Source of the DNA: an uncultured Clostridia bacterium
Lineage (GTDB): Bacteria; Bacillota; Clostridia; Christensenellales; UBA1242
NCBI GenBank assembly: GCA_934754335.1
Contig: CAKVHY010000002.1
Span: forward strand, 1 to 64,000
Length of the DNA stretch: 64,000 nt
Reading direction: 5' to 3'
Every line of letters starts with the position of its first letter. Positions within the stretch are counted from its first letter, which is position 1. Below, piece after piece: positions 24,518 through 35,615 of this stretch. The notes beneath the pieces are model-generated. The model made no database searches, was not told the DNA's origin, and worked only from the letters and a program-made list of their open reading frames with translations. The position numbers and the translations under genes are program-made.

Positions 24518-27500
24518 ATGAAAGGAAAGAATTTTTTAAGAATATTACTTGCTTTGTGTTTGACTGGCATGCCCGGAATAGCCTTAACAGGTTGCGGTGA
24601 AACGCCTGCTAATCCTAATGGCGGTGGGAGTGGTGGCTCTCAGGAACAACAGCATAATGTGGACTTTAAAGTAAAAAATGGAACAGTTTTTAGCGTTAAG
24701 AATGACGCTTTTGGTAATGTTGAATTTGATGACATAACTTTGCCTAAAACTGCAACTTCTATTTTTTATAGAATGGATTCATCTAGTGAAGTTAGAAAGT
24801 TGACAATTCCAAAGAACATTCAAAAAATTGTTGATAGCAATGGCGTTCCATGTACAAATGAATATTTGATGAGAGAATTTTCTTTATTTGATAGTGGTTG
24901 CATTAATGAAATTGTTGTTGAAGAAGGCAACATTGCTTTTTCCATGAAAAATGGTTGTTTGATGTACAATGGCGTTTTGATTTATGCAACTCCAAAGATT
25001 GCTGAAAGTGAGAGTTTGGAAATTAACACTGATAAGGTGGCTGACCGTGCCTTCTATGCCTTAAGGGACACGAGTGAACATGGAGAACTTGGCGGAAAGT
25101 TTAAATTAAAGAACTTGGTTGTTGATTTTAACAACAATAACGACTCAAATGTTATAAGAGATGTTTTAGATATTTTGAATAGTTATAATGAAAATAGGAT
25201 TGAATTTGACTCATTAGAATTGAAAAACATTCCATCTTCGGGCGTGGATTTAAGAGATGTAAATGCCGGGAAGGTGATTATAAGCGGAAATAATAATGCT
25301 AATGTTCAACTTGGCGGTGCTTCTAGCATTGAAATTAAGGAAGGTTTGCTTGGATTTCAAATATATTTGCAAAACAGCAACCATATCACGGTTAGCGTTC
25401 CTGCTTCACTAAAGTATCAATCAAGTATTGATGGTTGCGAATCAATCGAATATAACATTCCTTTAACTCATCTTGAGTTTGAAGATAAAAGATATTATGA
25501 ACTAATCAATGTTTATGATTATGATGATACATATAGTTATAAAGTGATTGGAATAAAAGATAACCTTTCTCTAAATTCTTCTATTACTTTAAAATTTAAA
25601 GCACACACTGCTTCAGATGAGAGCAAGGTGGAATTCTATAAACACTTCAAATATGAAGTTTCAAGTTCTTTAGGTGGAGTGGTTGTAACAGGTGTTTATG
25701 GAAGTGAACCAAATGATGGATTTGTTATCCCAGATAAGATTGGTGATGAAAAGGTTGTAAAAGTTGTATTTAACGATTCGGAAGAATATATATCCGGCGG
25801 TTATTTGTATCCAACTTATGGCATAAGTAAAATAACTTTGCCAAGCACTCTAAAACAAATTGAATGCAATTCTTCAAATTACTATTTTGAAAAGATTGTG
25901 TTTGGTGGGACAAAGGAAGAATGTAAAAATATAAGAGCAGAACTTATGAAACTTTCTGATTATATCTCAGGTTCTACAATTTCATGTAGTGATGGAACTT
26001 ATACATTAGGAGTTAAAGTTTTTGAAAATTCTTCATATTCATTTACGATTGATGGCGATAATTATATCTTTAATGCCGATTTTGCAAACAATAGTTATGA
26101 GTTGATATTAAATTCTACATATAAAACTCACCAAATTTCCCAAGATTTTAGCGAAAATAGGTTGTATTTATATATAAATGATCAAGATTATCACAAGCAA
26201 ATAGTTTTAAAGCGTCAAGAAAAGTTTGATAGCGAAACAGATTCTTACTACTATGATGTAGCGATTTCAGAAGATGAAATGTCATTCGTTTCTGCTAAGA
26301 GTAGGCAAGCATTCTTGGGGACAATTGAGCATGAATATCATGAAGTGGTGATAAATAGTGCAACTTGTAATTCAGAAGGTTGGGTTGAAGATAAGTGTAC
26401 AATCTGTGGTGAAGTGAGAGATAGTCACTCTCTTCCAATGCTTGATCATTCCATAATAACTGATATTAATGATGAACATTTTGGCTATTGTCAAAGCGGA
26501 TGTGGTTCATTTAAACTTGGCACAATTAGAAGTGGTTTTAGGAACAATGTTGAATACAAAGAGTTAACTATAAGTGCAAATGATGGAAATCAAAAATACA
26601 GAAATCAAATTACAGAATTGGCTTTCCCAAGCGGTTTGACTGCAGTTCAATTTGATGGAAATCTAAAGACTTTATTTCCAAATTTAACGAGCGTTTGCGT
26701 TTCAAGCGTGAAAGACTATTTGATGTGCTCGTTTAATACTGGAGATAAGCCTTTATCAAATGGCGTTGCCTTGAAAGTTAAAAATGTTGCCACAAGCCAA
26801 TTTGAATTGCTAGAGAATTTGGTTATAAATGATGCCTTGTTTGAAGGCGTTGACCAATCTAATGGCTATAAAATTAATGATTATACATTCTATGGCTATT
26901 CTAGTTTGAAATCTTTAACTATTCAAACATCAGATTCTATCACTTTAAATGTTGGTGCTTACGCCTTTGCTGATACTGGGCTAGAAAGAATTAACATTCA
27001 TTCTAAATATGCAAGTATTAATTCAAAGGCATTTACTGGCTCTAATAGAATTAGTACGATTGAAAGAATTACAACTGCGGAATCTTCAATTGGTTCAATG
27101 ATTGCATTGATTAATGAGAATCCTAATGCATTGAAAAAGGATTTGATTGTTTACACAGGAAATAGTGATTTCTCTAGCCTTGGAAAGTTCGAAAATGCTT
27201 ATATTGAACTTAGAAGAGGTAGATATAGTTCTAGCGATGCTCGAAATATTGAAAGTAAAATAAACGCAGATAATGTTTATATTGAAAACTTGGAAACATG
27301 GCTTGGCTTGGTTATAAATGGAACTTACGATAGTCCAATAAATTTAAAGTTTAAAAATAGCGATAGTTATGTGGGAATCACTGAGATAAACTTTAATAAC
27401 GGGTCATTATCTGACTTGGAAAATAGTGTGTATAATGATAACGCATTCAATATTAATGGTTTAATTAAAGTTACTTTCAGTTCGGCACTAGGAAATACTT

Positions 27501-30500
27501 TATCTCAAAACATGTTTGGAAAAGGTATTCAAGAAATTACTGCACCGGCTAGCGTGGTGAGATATATTAGTGGTGGTGCTAAAAATTTAAATGTTGTTGG
27601 AGATTCAACAACGATATTGGCAGGAGAGAATAATAAGCCTTTGCCGGGCTTGTTTGAAGAAATTAACCTTTCTAAAGAAATCACAACAATTGGTGGCGGA
27701 ACATTCTGGAATAACACAACTCTAAAAAGAATCAATCTTGAGAATGTTCAAGTGGTGGGTGCAAGTGCGTTTTGTGGCTGTACTTCATTGGAAAGTGTGG
27801 GGGATTCTCATCAACTAACTGAAATTGCCAATTATTCATTCCAAAATTGTTCAAATTTAGAGAACTTTAATTTATGTAATATAACTAAAGTTGGCACGCA
27901 AGCATTTAAGGGTTGTTCAAACCTAACTATTAGTTCATCATTTAAAAACATTACTGAGATTGCTTCTGAAGCATTTGCAGGATTGAAGGTTATTAATGAA
28001 TTGGATTTATCTGGCTTAACAGGTTCTTTCGAAAGTGATGCATTTGACGGAACTGGTGTTAATGACTTTATCGTTAATACTTATGATGGTTTTTACAGAA
28101 TAACACCATTAAGAAAATTGGTTGTTAAATCTTGTAATGGTTCAATTAGTTTGCCAAAAGATGATGCTTGCTTAAATCTTGAAATCCATTTGCCTAGTGG
28201 AGTTTCGAAAATCTCTGGATATTCAAAAGCAAATTGGAATGTTTATTTTGATGGAAATGTGGAAGATTGGGCAAAGATTAATATAACAAATGGCGGAATT
28301 GCTAATCTATATATTGATAATAGTCAACTTGAAGATGTGGTGCTTGAAAATGTAGAAACTATTGGAAACGCATTTGAAGGGCTAAAATCTTTAAGAACAT
28401 TGTTAATTAGAAATGCAAAGTCAATTGGTTCGTTTGCTAACTGCTCAAATCTAACAAGCGTTATTATTGAAAATAGTACAAACACAAGCGAAATGAATTT
28501 AAATGCAACGTTTGAAAATTGTACGAAATTAAATAGTTTTAGTTGCAGTGACAAAATCTCTTTGCTTAATACTTTTGCAGGTTGCTCAAATCTAAAAACT
28601 CTTATAATTCCAAATGCAACAAGAAATACGAACACAAGCAATAGGGTTTTGAATGGGATTAAAGAATTAGATAGAATTGAAGCAAGTTCGGATTTCTTAT
28701 ATTATTTAAACTCAAATGAACTTAATAGTGGTTCAAAGATAAGCGTTCAAAATCTTGTTATTGGCAATACAAAAGCAAATTACGTGGGTTATAGTCTTGC
28801 AAATATTACAGTTGGAAATTCACTTGTATTTGCAGAAGGCTCTGAAAGTGTTTATGGCGTGTCTGGCTCTGTTAAAGAAATAACAATTCCTAGTTCGGTT
28901 ACAGTTTATAACGAATCATTATTTAATTCGTTAGCAGATACTTCAACTATTAAATTTGGATTTGATATAAACACTTATGCAAGCAAGGATTATTATAGAA
29001 GTTTCTTTGCATTAACTAATAATATTAAATTTAAAAATGGTGAAGATTTTGAAAATGTCCCATCAAGTTTAACATTTAATGGTATCACGAAAATAGGTAA
29101 GAATGCATTCAATGGTGCAACTGGAATAAGTTCGATTACGATCCCAAGTGGCACACAAATTAATAACACCGCTTTTAAAAATATGAGCGGATTAACTTCG
29201 TTAACAATTTTAGATAATTGTAGTTATAACGAAAAACTTCTTGAAGGGTGCACTAACTTACAAACTTTAACTATATCTGAATGTTTTGAATCTTTGAGTT
29301 CAATGTTTGGCGGATCTATTCCATCAACTCTTAATAAAGTGGACGTTCAATCTTGGCGAGAAGTTAATGGAAAGAAAGTAATTCCGGAAAATATGTTTAA
29401 TGGTTTTGCAAAAGAAATTGTATTGGGCAATAACTACAACAAGATTAGTGCAAATGCATTTAATGGAACAAACATTGCAAGTTTGATAATTTCAAATAGT
29501 TGTACTGAAATTAGTGAAGGTGCATTTAATGGAATGGAAAATCTAACTGAGTTATCTCTTCCAAATAATTGTACATATTCAAGTTCGATTATTAGCAACT
29601 GCACAAAGTTGGAAAAATTAACATTGCCTAATGCTCTATATTCAGTAAGGGAGATATTTGGTGGTGTAATTCCTTCAACATTAAGAGAATTAACTATAAG
29701 TTCTTGGGAGAATAATGGTAAAAAGGTTATTCCAAATGGTATGTTTGAAAACTTAACTGGAATTACATTAAATTATTCTTCTGATTACACAGCCATTGGA
29801 AATAATGCATTCAAAGGTACTGAAATCACATCAATCAATATTTCAGAAACTTGTGAGAGTATTGGTGATAATGCCTTTGTGGGCACAAACTTAATTTCCA
29901 TAACTATTCCTGAATCTGTTAAAACAATTGGTGCAAGTGCATTTGAAGGAATATCAACGCTAAAAACATTATCTATTTCAGATGCATGTAAAACTATTGG
30001 AAATAGGGCATTTAAGGGAATAGGTATTTCATCGCTTGTGTTAAAATCTGGCGTTGAAATTGGAGATGAAGCCTTTGCTTATATCTCATCTTTGGAAACT
30101 TTAACAATTGAAAGTGGTTGCACCAAGATTAGCAATAGAGCATTCAAAGAAACAGGTGTTAAATCGCTAACTATTCCAAATTCAGTTGTTGAAATAGGTG
30201 AGAGTGCATTTGAAAATTGCTTAGCATTAACTGAAGTAACATTTGATGGCTTCTCTCAAGCAAAAACATTTAATGCACATGCATTTAAAGGCTCAGTTAA
30301 TATTGGAAGAACTTATATTAATGATAGTAATATTAACGCAACTTTAAGTAGTACAAAATGGTTAGATAGTACATTTAAAGCGTTAGATGAAGAAAATCTA
30401 AGTGTAAGCGATGGTGATTGTAACCCAACATATTATAGTAAGAATTTGCTTGTAAATAATAAAGACGTTGAAAGCGTGGCAGATGATCAAGATGCAGTTG

Positions 30501-33500
30501 ATCCGCAAGTGGTTTCAAACTTTGCGTTAATTAATGTGGCTTCAATTAAAGGTGTTAGTTTATATAAAACAAGTTTGGTTGGATCATATGCATTCTATGG
30601 TTGTGCAAATATATCTAATGTAAAGATAACTAATGGTGTTGGTGAGATAAGTTCTTATGCATTTGCAAATTGCGAGAAGTTAAAAACTCTTGAATTGAAA
30701 GCAACTGGAAGCATTGGTGCTTATGCATTCTATGGCAATAAGTTGATAGAAAATCTAGATATTAATGTGGGTGGAAATATTGGCGAATATGCTTTGGCTG
30801 GTGCTTCAGATGGTTCATCAATAACAAACAAATTAAATTTTGTTTGTAAGGGTGACGTTGCAAGTACAGCGTTAAAATATCACAATAATATTAAAGAGGC
30901 AGTTGTTGATATCGAAGGTTCATTTGATGGCCTACTTGATGAGGCAACAAAGTTATATAAAATAGAATTAACTTCTTCAAATGGTTATAAATTTGGTCAA
31001 ACATTTACAGATTTACAATATCTAACATATAGATTAAGTGGAAACTTATCTTTAAGTAATTTAAAGAAAGTTGATGCACCAAATATTAAAACTATTGCGT
31101 TCGTTGGAAACGGAAACTTGAGTATAACAGGCGGTGCGTTTAGTGTACACAAATTATATATGTTGCAATTTGGTAACTTAGATGGCGGTTCATCAAATGT
31201 TGGCATCACTTCAATAACCGATACAGCGTTTGCAACTGGTAATTTAAAACCAAAATTGTATGAAATTTTAAATACTACAACTAAAGATTTATCTAATCCA
31301 ACATTCTGCACAAAATTAAATTATGCAACAAGTTTAGATAATAGCAAAATGGTGTTCGCTCAAAACTATGATGGTGTTTATTTCAAAACAACTTATCAAA
31401 AGACTAACGGTGGAACAGCAGAAAACGTTTATCAGTTAGTGGACTTTAGAGAAGATAATAGAACTTCTTATGAGTTCTACGATACAATTGCTAGTGTTAC
31501 AGATATATATGGAAAGACTGTTGAATTGGGAACAATTAAAGTTCTTGGTGGATTATTTGGATTTAACCAAGATGTGTTCAGGGGAACAGAGAGAAAGTTT
31601 ATTCAAAATGGCTCAAATTCAACTATTAAATCTATAAAAGTTTCTCCAGGCGTTGCAGAATTAAATGGCTTGAATTTCTTCACAGCGCTTGAATCTGTTG
31701 AATATAAAGAAGACACAACTTCAATTGCAGGATTTGTTAGAAATGGCTTAACAAGTTATGGCCAAGGTTCTTCAAATGGTTTAACAACTTTAAAAAGCGT
31801 TAAACTTCCAAGCACGGTTACAAATTTAAAAGCAAGTGCATTTGAAGGATGCGGAAATTTGGAAACATTTGAGACAACAAACAACACTGCATTGCAGATT
31901 GTAAATATTCCGGAAAAAGCATTTATGAATTGCACTAAGTTAAAAGATTTAAGCATGATTATTAGTGATTCAACTGAAAAAATTGGTCTTGATGCTTTCA
32001 TGAATACAGGTGTTGTATCAGTTGTATTAGGTAGTAGTCTTAGCAAACTTGGCGGAAGTGCATTTGAAAATTGTCATAGTTTGAAAACATTAACATTTAA
32101 ATCTAACTTTAATATTGGTGAGATTCGAACCACAAAAAATAGCGGATATTTCGTAGGTTGTGAGAACCTTGAAACGATAAGCAGTTTTGATATGGGCAGT
32201 GAATCAGGAATTTTCTCTAAGGGAAATTGCTTATATAGATATAATTCTGCAGATAACACAATCACACTTATGTATGTTGCGAAAAATGGCTCACTTATGG
32301 ATACTTCAAATTCTCCATATGTGAACGTAACGGATATTGGAAATTTTGCATTTGAAAATTATTATGGAAATAAAATCGAATGGACGTTGCCAAGCAGTGT
32401 TAAAATTATTAGGGAAGGAGCATTCTATGGCTCAAATATAACTAAATTAATATTTGATAACGTTCAAAAAATTGAGAATCAAGCATTCGCAAATTCTCAA
32501 ATAACTACTATCACAACCAGCAATGATTTAACATTTGCGGGAATCAAATTTAGTGAAACCTTAACAAGTATTGGTGCTAGTGCATTTGCTAATTGTACTG
32601 CAATTACAAGCGTTGTTCTTCCAAGTTCAATCACTGAAATTAGTTCGTCATTGTTCTTAAATTCATCAATTAATTCTATTGAAATGCCAAGTGTTCAAAC
32701 AATTAATACTTCTGCATTTAAAAATACAACTAATTTAACATCAATTAATTTCAAGAAAGCATTGAAATCAATTAATGCTGAAGCATTTAAAGATTCATCT
32801 GTTTCAACAATTAATTTTGAAAAGGGAATTCAATTAACAAGCATTGGAATAAGTGCGTTTGAAAATACAAATGTAAACAATGTTGTACTTCCTGAGAGTA
32901 TTGAAACAATTGCTAATTCAATGTTTAAGGGCTGTGAGCAGTTAACAACTATTGTTTTAAATAATGTTAAAAAGATTGAAGCATATGCGTTTGCAAATTC
33001 AAAAGTAACAGGCTTAAATTTGGCTAAATTAACTAATATTGGTGCATATGCATTTGAAGGCACAAATTTAAAGGATATTAGTTCACTTTCAGAAGAACTT
33101 AACATTATTGGCGAATATGCATTTAGCAATACAAACCTAACAAAAGTTGTTCTTCCATCTGCTATTCAATCTATTGGAAAAGGTGCATTTGGTGGATTAA
33201 CTGCAGTTAAAGAAATTACAACTCCATTCTTAGGTTCAACTAGATTATCTGCAAATAGTGATTATGAAACTGAGAAACAAAATGGATATGAGAGTGGATT
33301 AAGTTATTTGTTTGGAACTAACTATTGTAAGAATATTGATAAACTTGAAATTGTTAGTACTAAAAATAATGCAAATGTTCAATTTAATTTATCTGATTTA
33401 GAAGATGCAAAAGTTAATTCTTTGATTTTAACAAAATATGTAACAAAAATAATTGATTCTAATTCTAACAAATATGTAGATAAAAACAAGAGATTTGATG

Positions 33501-35374
33501 AGTTGAAATATGGTGGCTCATTCATGGATTGGTGCTCGCTAACACATTCTGTTGATTCAGCACCTGCCCAAATAACAGATAACCTTTATTATTCAAATAA
33601 TGGGGAATATGTTTTAATTAAAGGCGTTGTTTCAATTGGAACTAAAGGTTCTGCAAATACATTTATTATGGGCGATGGCAAATTTAAAGGTTACAATAAA
33701 ATTACTGGCGTTAAATTTGTACAAAGCGGAACTGTTGGTGTTAGTGCATTTGAAGATACTGAAATCAATTCAATTACGCTTGATGAGAATGTTAGCGACG
33801 CAGTGATTAGATTATCTTCTCGTGCGTTTAAAAACACTAAAATTGTAAGTATAGATTTATCGTTTATGAACTTTGTTAAAGACGATGAAGGAGTGTCTAA
33901 GGGCGAACAATTCGCTAATAATACATTGCTTGAAAGTATTTCAAACATTAATTTGTGGAATATATCTAAAGAAAACTCAACCTATGTATTTAGCGGTTGT
34001 TCAAAACTTGGAAGTGCTCAAATTATTGATGAAATTCCAAATGCGCCAATAGGCTTTACTAACTGGTTTAGTTATTTCTATTTGGACGCTTCAACAAGTT
34101 ATCAAATTCCAGAAGGAACATTTAAAGATTGCGGAATGTTAACGCAAGTTGAGTTGCCTACAAACATTGAAAAAGTTGGAAAATCTGCATTTGAAAATTG
34201 TAGTAGTTTAACATCTGTTTCATTTAAATTTAATAAATCAAATGCTTATATGGAAGTTGCAAGAAACTCTACTTATGGTAAATATTTATTGATTGGTGAG
34301 AATGCTTTTGCAAATTGTTCTAATCTTCAAACTCTTACATTCAATGGCGTTTGGGGTTATGCAAATGCAAGTAATAGTTCAAAACATAGTTACTTTGGCA
34401 ATTATTATATTGAAGGAAAGGGCGCAACAGGTGCGCAAAACTCGGCTAGTGCTTCTTATGGTTTAATTGGATTTAAGAGTAAGGCATTCTTGAATTGTGG
34501 TAAACTTAAAAGAGTAAATTATATTGGTTCTCTAACTGATGATATCCTAACATCAGAAACAAATCAATATAATAGCAATTTGGCAAATCTATGGATTGAA
34601 AATATGTTTGAAGTTAATGGAACTTTTGCTTCGAATATGAACGATATTTTAAGTGCAAATCCATTGTATTATGGCGCTAAATTATATGTGGGTGAAAGTT
34701 TAGATAACGCAACTGCAATAACTGAAATTAGCGGAAGACAGGTTAAAGCAACTGCTTGGGCTGGTTCGGGAATTGAAAAGGCTGTTATAAATGACGCTTC
34801 AGAATTGACTTCAAAATTACTATTTGTTAATTGCAAGAACTTGAATATAGTTGAGTTCTCAACATGGAAGTCAATTGGAGTTGTTTATGATAATAATGTT
34901 GCATTTAGGGGTTGCTCTAACTTAACAACAATCACTCTTTGCGATGAATTAAAGAACGGAATATATGATAATAATAATATTCATTGGACAGCAGATAATG
35001 GTTTGTTAACTAGAGTTTCAAGTGATGGAAAAACAAAAGAATTATATCTTGCATTTGGAAACTCTTTTGATGATTCATTAATTACAGGAATTCATAAATA
35101 TGCGTTTGTGGCAAGTGGATTAAAAGAAATAACTCTTTCCACATTGAAATCGTTGCCAATTAATGCAATCACATATTCTGAAATTGAAAATATTAAGTTA
35201 TCTTCAAGCGAAGGCGGAGTTTGGAGATTGAAAGGTACAGGTTATGAACTTAATTATGCAATAACCAACCTAGATAACTTAAAATACGAAATGGTTGTTG
35301 CTATTGGCGGAAATAACTTAAGTGTTATTGATTGGTTAAAAATGGGTGCTTATTTGGAGTATTCTGCTAATTAA
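24518..35374 (+). CDS. Giant BspA-like leucine-rich-repeat lipoprotein (3618 residues)
   Basis: 3618 residues. The signal peptide ends in the lipobox ALTGC, followed by a Gly/Ser-rich linker (PNGGGSGGSQ), so the protein should be lipid-anchored outside the cell. Most of the rest is LRR_5 (BspA-type) repeats of about 22-24 residues, with the hallmark IP.SV..IG..AF.GC..L. An early cysteine pair module near residues 605-660 (ATCNSEGWVEDKCTICG) resembles the ATCxxxGxxxxxCxxCG repeats common in Firmicute surface proteins. No LPXTG sorting signal or C-terminal anchor is seen. BspA-like proteins bind host or bacterial surface ligands; its ligand is unknown. The repeats are diverged, so the array is old. 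AAGGAG precedes the ATG, and two terminator-like hairpins follow. Confidence 0.9.
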   Translation: MKGKNFLRILLALCLTGMPGIALTGCGETPANPNGGGSGGSQEQQHNVDFKVKNGTVFSVKNDAFGNVEFDDITLPKTATSIFYRMDSSSEVRKLTIPKNIQKIVDSNGVPCTNEYLMREFSLFDSGCINEIVVEEGNIAFSMKNGCLMYNGVLIYATPKIAESESLEINTDKVADRAFYALRDTSEHGELGGKFKLKNLVVDFNNNNDSNVIRDVLDILNSYNENRIEFDSLELKNIPSSGVDLRDVNAGKVIISGNNNANVQLGGASSIEIKEGLLGFQIYLQNSNHITVSVPASLKYQSSIDGCESIEYNIPLTHLEFEDKRYYELINVYDYDDTYSYKVIGIKDNLSLNSSITLKFKAHTASDESKVEFYKHFKYEVSSSLGGVVVTGVYGSEPNDGFVIPDKIGDEKVVKVVFNDSEEYISGGYLYPTYGISKITLPSTLKQIECNSSNYYFEKIVFGGTKEECKNIRAELMKLSDYISGSTISCSDGTYTLGVKVFENSSYSFTIDGDNYIFNADFANNSYELILNSTYKTHQISQDFSENRLYLYINDQDYHKQIVLKRQEKFDSETDSYYYDVAISEDEMSFVSAKSRQAFLGTIEHEYHEVVINSATCNSEGWVEDKCTICGEVRDSHSLPMLDHSIITDINDEHFGYCQSGCGSFKLGTIRSGFRNNVEYKELTISANDGNQKYRNQITELAFPSGLTAVQFDGNLKTLFPNLTSVCVSSVKDYLMCSFNTGDKPLSNGVALKVKNVATSQFELLENLVINDALFEGVDQSNGYKINDYTFYGYSSLKSLTIQTSDSITLNVGAYAFADTGLERINIHSKYASINSKAFTGSNRISTIERITTAESSIGSMIALINENPNALKKDLIVYTGNSDFSSLGKFENAYIELRRGRYSSSDARNIESKINADNVYIENLETWLGLVINGTYDSPINLKFKNSDSYVGITEINFNNGSLSDLENSVYNDNAFNINGLIKVTFSSALGNTLSQNMFGKGIQEITAPASVVRYISGGAKNLNVVGDSTTILAGENNKPLPGLFEEINLSKEITTIGGGTFWNNTTLKRINLENVQVVGASAFCGCTSLESVGDSHQLTEIANYSFQNCSNLENFNLCNITKVGTQAFKGCSNLTISSSFKNITEIASEAFAGLKVINELDLSGLTGSFESDAFDGTGVNDFIVNTYDGFYRITPLRKLVVKSCNGSISLPKDDACLNLEIHLPSGVSKISGYSKANWNVYFDGNVEDWAKINITNGGIANLYIDNSQLEDVVLENVETIGNAFEGLKSLRTLLIRNAKSIGSFANCSNLTSVIIENSTNTSEMNLNATFENCTKLNSFSCSDKISLLNTFAGCSNLKTLIIPNATRNTNTSNRVLNGIKELDRIEASSDFLYYLNSNELNSGSKISVQNLVIGNTKANYVGYSLANITVGNSLVFAEGSESVYGVSGSVKEITIPSSVTVYNESLFNSLADTSTIKFGFDINTYASKDYYRSFFALTNNIKFKNGEDFENVPSSLTFNGITKIGKNAFNGATGISSITIPSGTQINNTAFKNMSGLTSLTILDNCSYNEKLLEGCTNLQTLTISECFESLSSMFGGSIPSTLNKVDVQSWREVNGKKVIPENMFNGFAKEIVLGNNYNKISANAFNGTNIASLIISNSCTEISEGAFNGMENLTELSLPNNCTYSSSIISNCTKLEKLTLPNALYSVREIFGGVIPSTLRELTISSWENNGKKVIPNGMFENLTGITLNYSSDYTAIGNNAFKGTEITSINISETCESIGDNAFVGTNLISITIPESVKTIGASAFEGISTLKTLSISDACKTIGNRAFKGIGISSLVLKSGVEIGDEAFAYISSLETLTIESGCTKISNRAFKETGVKSLTIPNSVVEIGESAFENCLALTEVTFDGFSQAKTFNAHAFKGSVNIGRTYINDSNINATLSSTKWLDSTFKALDEENLSVSDGDCNPTYYSKNLLVNNKDVESVADDQDAVDPQVVSNFALINVASIKGVSLYKTSLVGSYAFYGCANISNVKITNGVGEISSYAFANCEKLKTLELKATGSIGAYAFYGNKLIENLDINVGGNIGEYALAGASDGSSITNKLNFVCKGDVASTALKYHNNIKEAVVDIEGSFDGLLDEATKLYKIELTSSNGYKFGQTFTDLQYLTYRLSGNLSLSNLKKVDAPNIKTIAFVGNGNLSITGGAFSVHKLYMLQFGNLDGGSSNVGITSITDTAFATGNLKPKLYEILNTTTKDLSNPTFCTKLNYATSLDNSKMVFAQNYDGVYFKTTYQKTNGGTAENVYQLVDFREDNRTSYEFYDTIASVTDIYGKTVELGTIKVLGGLFGFNQDVFRGTERKFIQNGSNSTIKSIKVSPGVAELNGLNFFTALESVEYKEDTTSIAGFVRNGLTSYGQGSSNGLTTLKSVKLPSTVTNLKASAFEGCGNLETFETTNNTALQIVNIPEKAFMNCTKLKDLSMIISDSTEKIGLDAFMNTGVVSVVLGSSLSKLGGSAFENCHSLKTLTFKSNFNIGEIRTTKNSGYFVGCENLETISSFDMGSESGIFSKGNCLYRYNSADNTITLMYVAKNGSLMDTSNSPYVNVTDIGNFAFENYYGNKIEWTLPSSVKIIREGAFYGSNITKLIFDNVQKIENQAFANSQITTITTSNDLTFAGIKFSETLTSIGASAFANCTAITSVVLPSSITEISSSLFLNSSINSIEMPSVQTINTSAFKNTTNLTSINFKKALKSINAEAFKDSSVSTINFEKGIQLTSIGISAFENTNVNNVVLPESIETIANSMFKGCEQLTTIVLNNVKKIEAYAFANSKVTGLNLAKLTNIGAYAFEGTNLKDISSLSEELNIIGEYAFSNTNLTKVVLPSAIQSIGKGAFGGLTAVKEITTPFLGSTRLSANSDYETEKQNGYESGLSYLFGTNYCKNIDKLEIVSTKNNANVQFNLSDLEDAKVNSLILTKYVTKIIDSNSNKYVDKNKRFDELKYGGSFMDWCSLTHSVDSAPAQITDNLYYSNNGEYVLIKGVVSIGTKGSANTFIMGDGKFKGYNKITGVKFVQSGTVGVSAFEDTEINSITLDENVSDAVIRLSSRAFKNTKIVSIDLSFMNFVKDDEGVSKGEQFANNTLLESISNINLWNISKENSTYVFSGCSKLGSAQIIDEIPNAPIGFTNWFSYFYLDASTSYQIPEGTFKDCGMLTQVELPTNIEKVGKSAFENCSSLTSVSFKFNKSNAYMEVARNSTYGKYLLIGENAFANCSNLQTLTFNGVWGYANASNSSKHSYFGNYYIEGKGATGAQNSASASYGLIGFKSKAFLNCGKLKRVNYIGSLTDDILTSETNQYNSNLANLWIENMFEVNGTFASNMNDILSANPLYYGAKLYVGESLDNATAITEISGRQVKATAWAGSGIEKAVINDASELTSKLLFVNCKNLNIVEFSTWKSIGVVYDNNVAFRGCSNLTTITLCDELKNGIYDNNNIHWTADNGLLTRVSSDGKTKELYLAFGNSFDDSLITGIHKYAFVASGLKEITLSTLKSLPINAITYSEIENIKLSSSEGGVWRLKGTGYELNYAITNLDNLKYEMVVAIGGNNLSVIDWLKMGAYLEYSAN

Positions 35375-35384
35375 TAATCAAATG

Positions 35385-35416
35385 AAAATAGGGAGATTAA
35401 TTTCTTCCTATTTTTT
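35385..35416 (+). terminator. Terminator after the giant LRR gene
   Basis: AAAATAGGGA (35385-35394) pairs with TTCCTATTTT (35405-35414), followed by T residues. Confidence 0.75.
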
Positions 35417-35439
35417 AAACATTGTAATATTAAAAAATA

Positions 35440-35474
35440 AAAATAGCGTCAAAATTTATTGATGCTATTTTTTA
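35440..35474 (+). terminator. Second terminator-like hairpin after the giant gene
   Basis: AAAATAGCGTCAA (35440-35452) pairs with TTGATGCTATTTT (35459-35471), 13 pairs with one G-U, followed by TTT. It is similar in sequence to the orphan hairpin at 24264-24297. Confidence 0.65.
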
Positions 35475-35615
35475 CCTGCTTAAAAATATTTAGGTTACTA
35501 TGCGTTTTTGTTTGGCTATTTTTAAAATAATTGGTACAATTACTATGAGATTGTGTAATTGAAGAATGGGAATGAGAATTATATCGTTGTTTAAAACAAT
35601 CTGCTATTAAATCTT

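Noticed and set aside
28324..28641. Antisense open frames inside the giant LRR gene (also at 30997-31311, 31756-32046, 32830-33129)
   Set aside because: They are low-complexity shadows of the repeat coding strand, without ribosome binding sites or recognisable domains.
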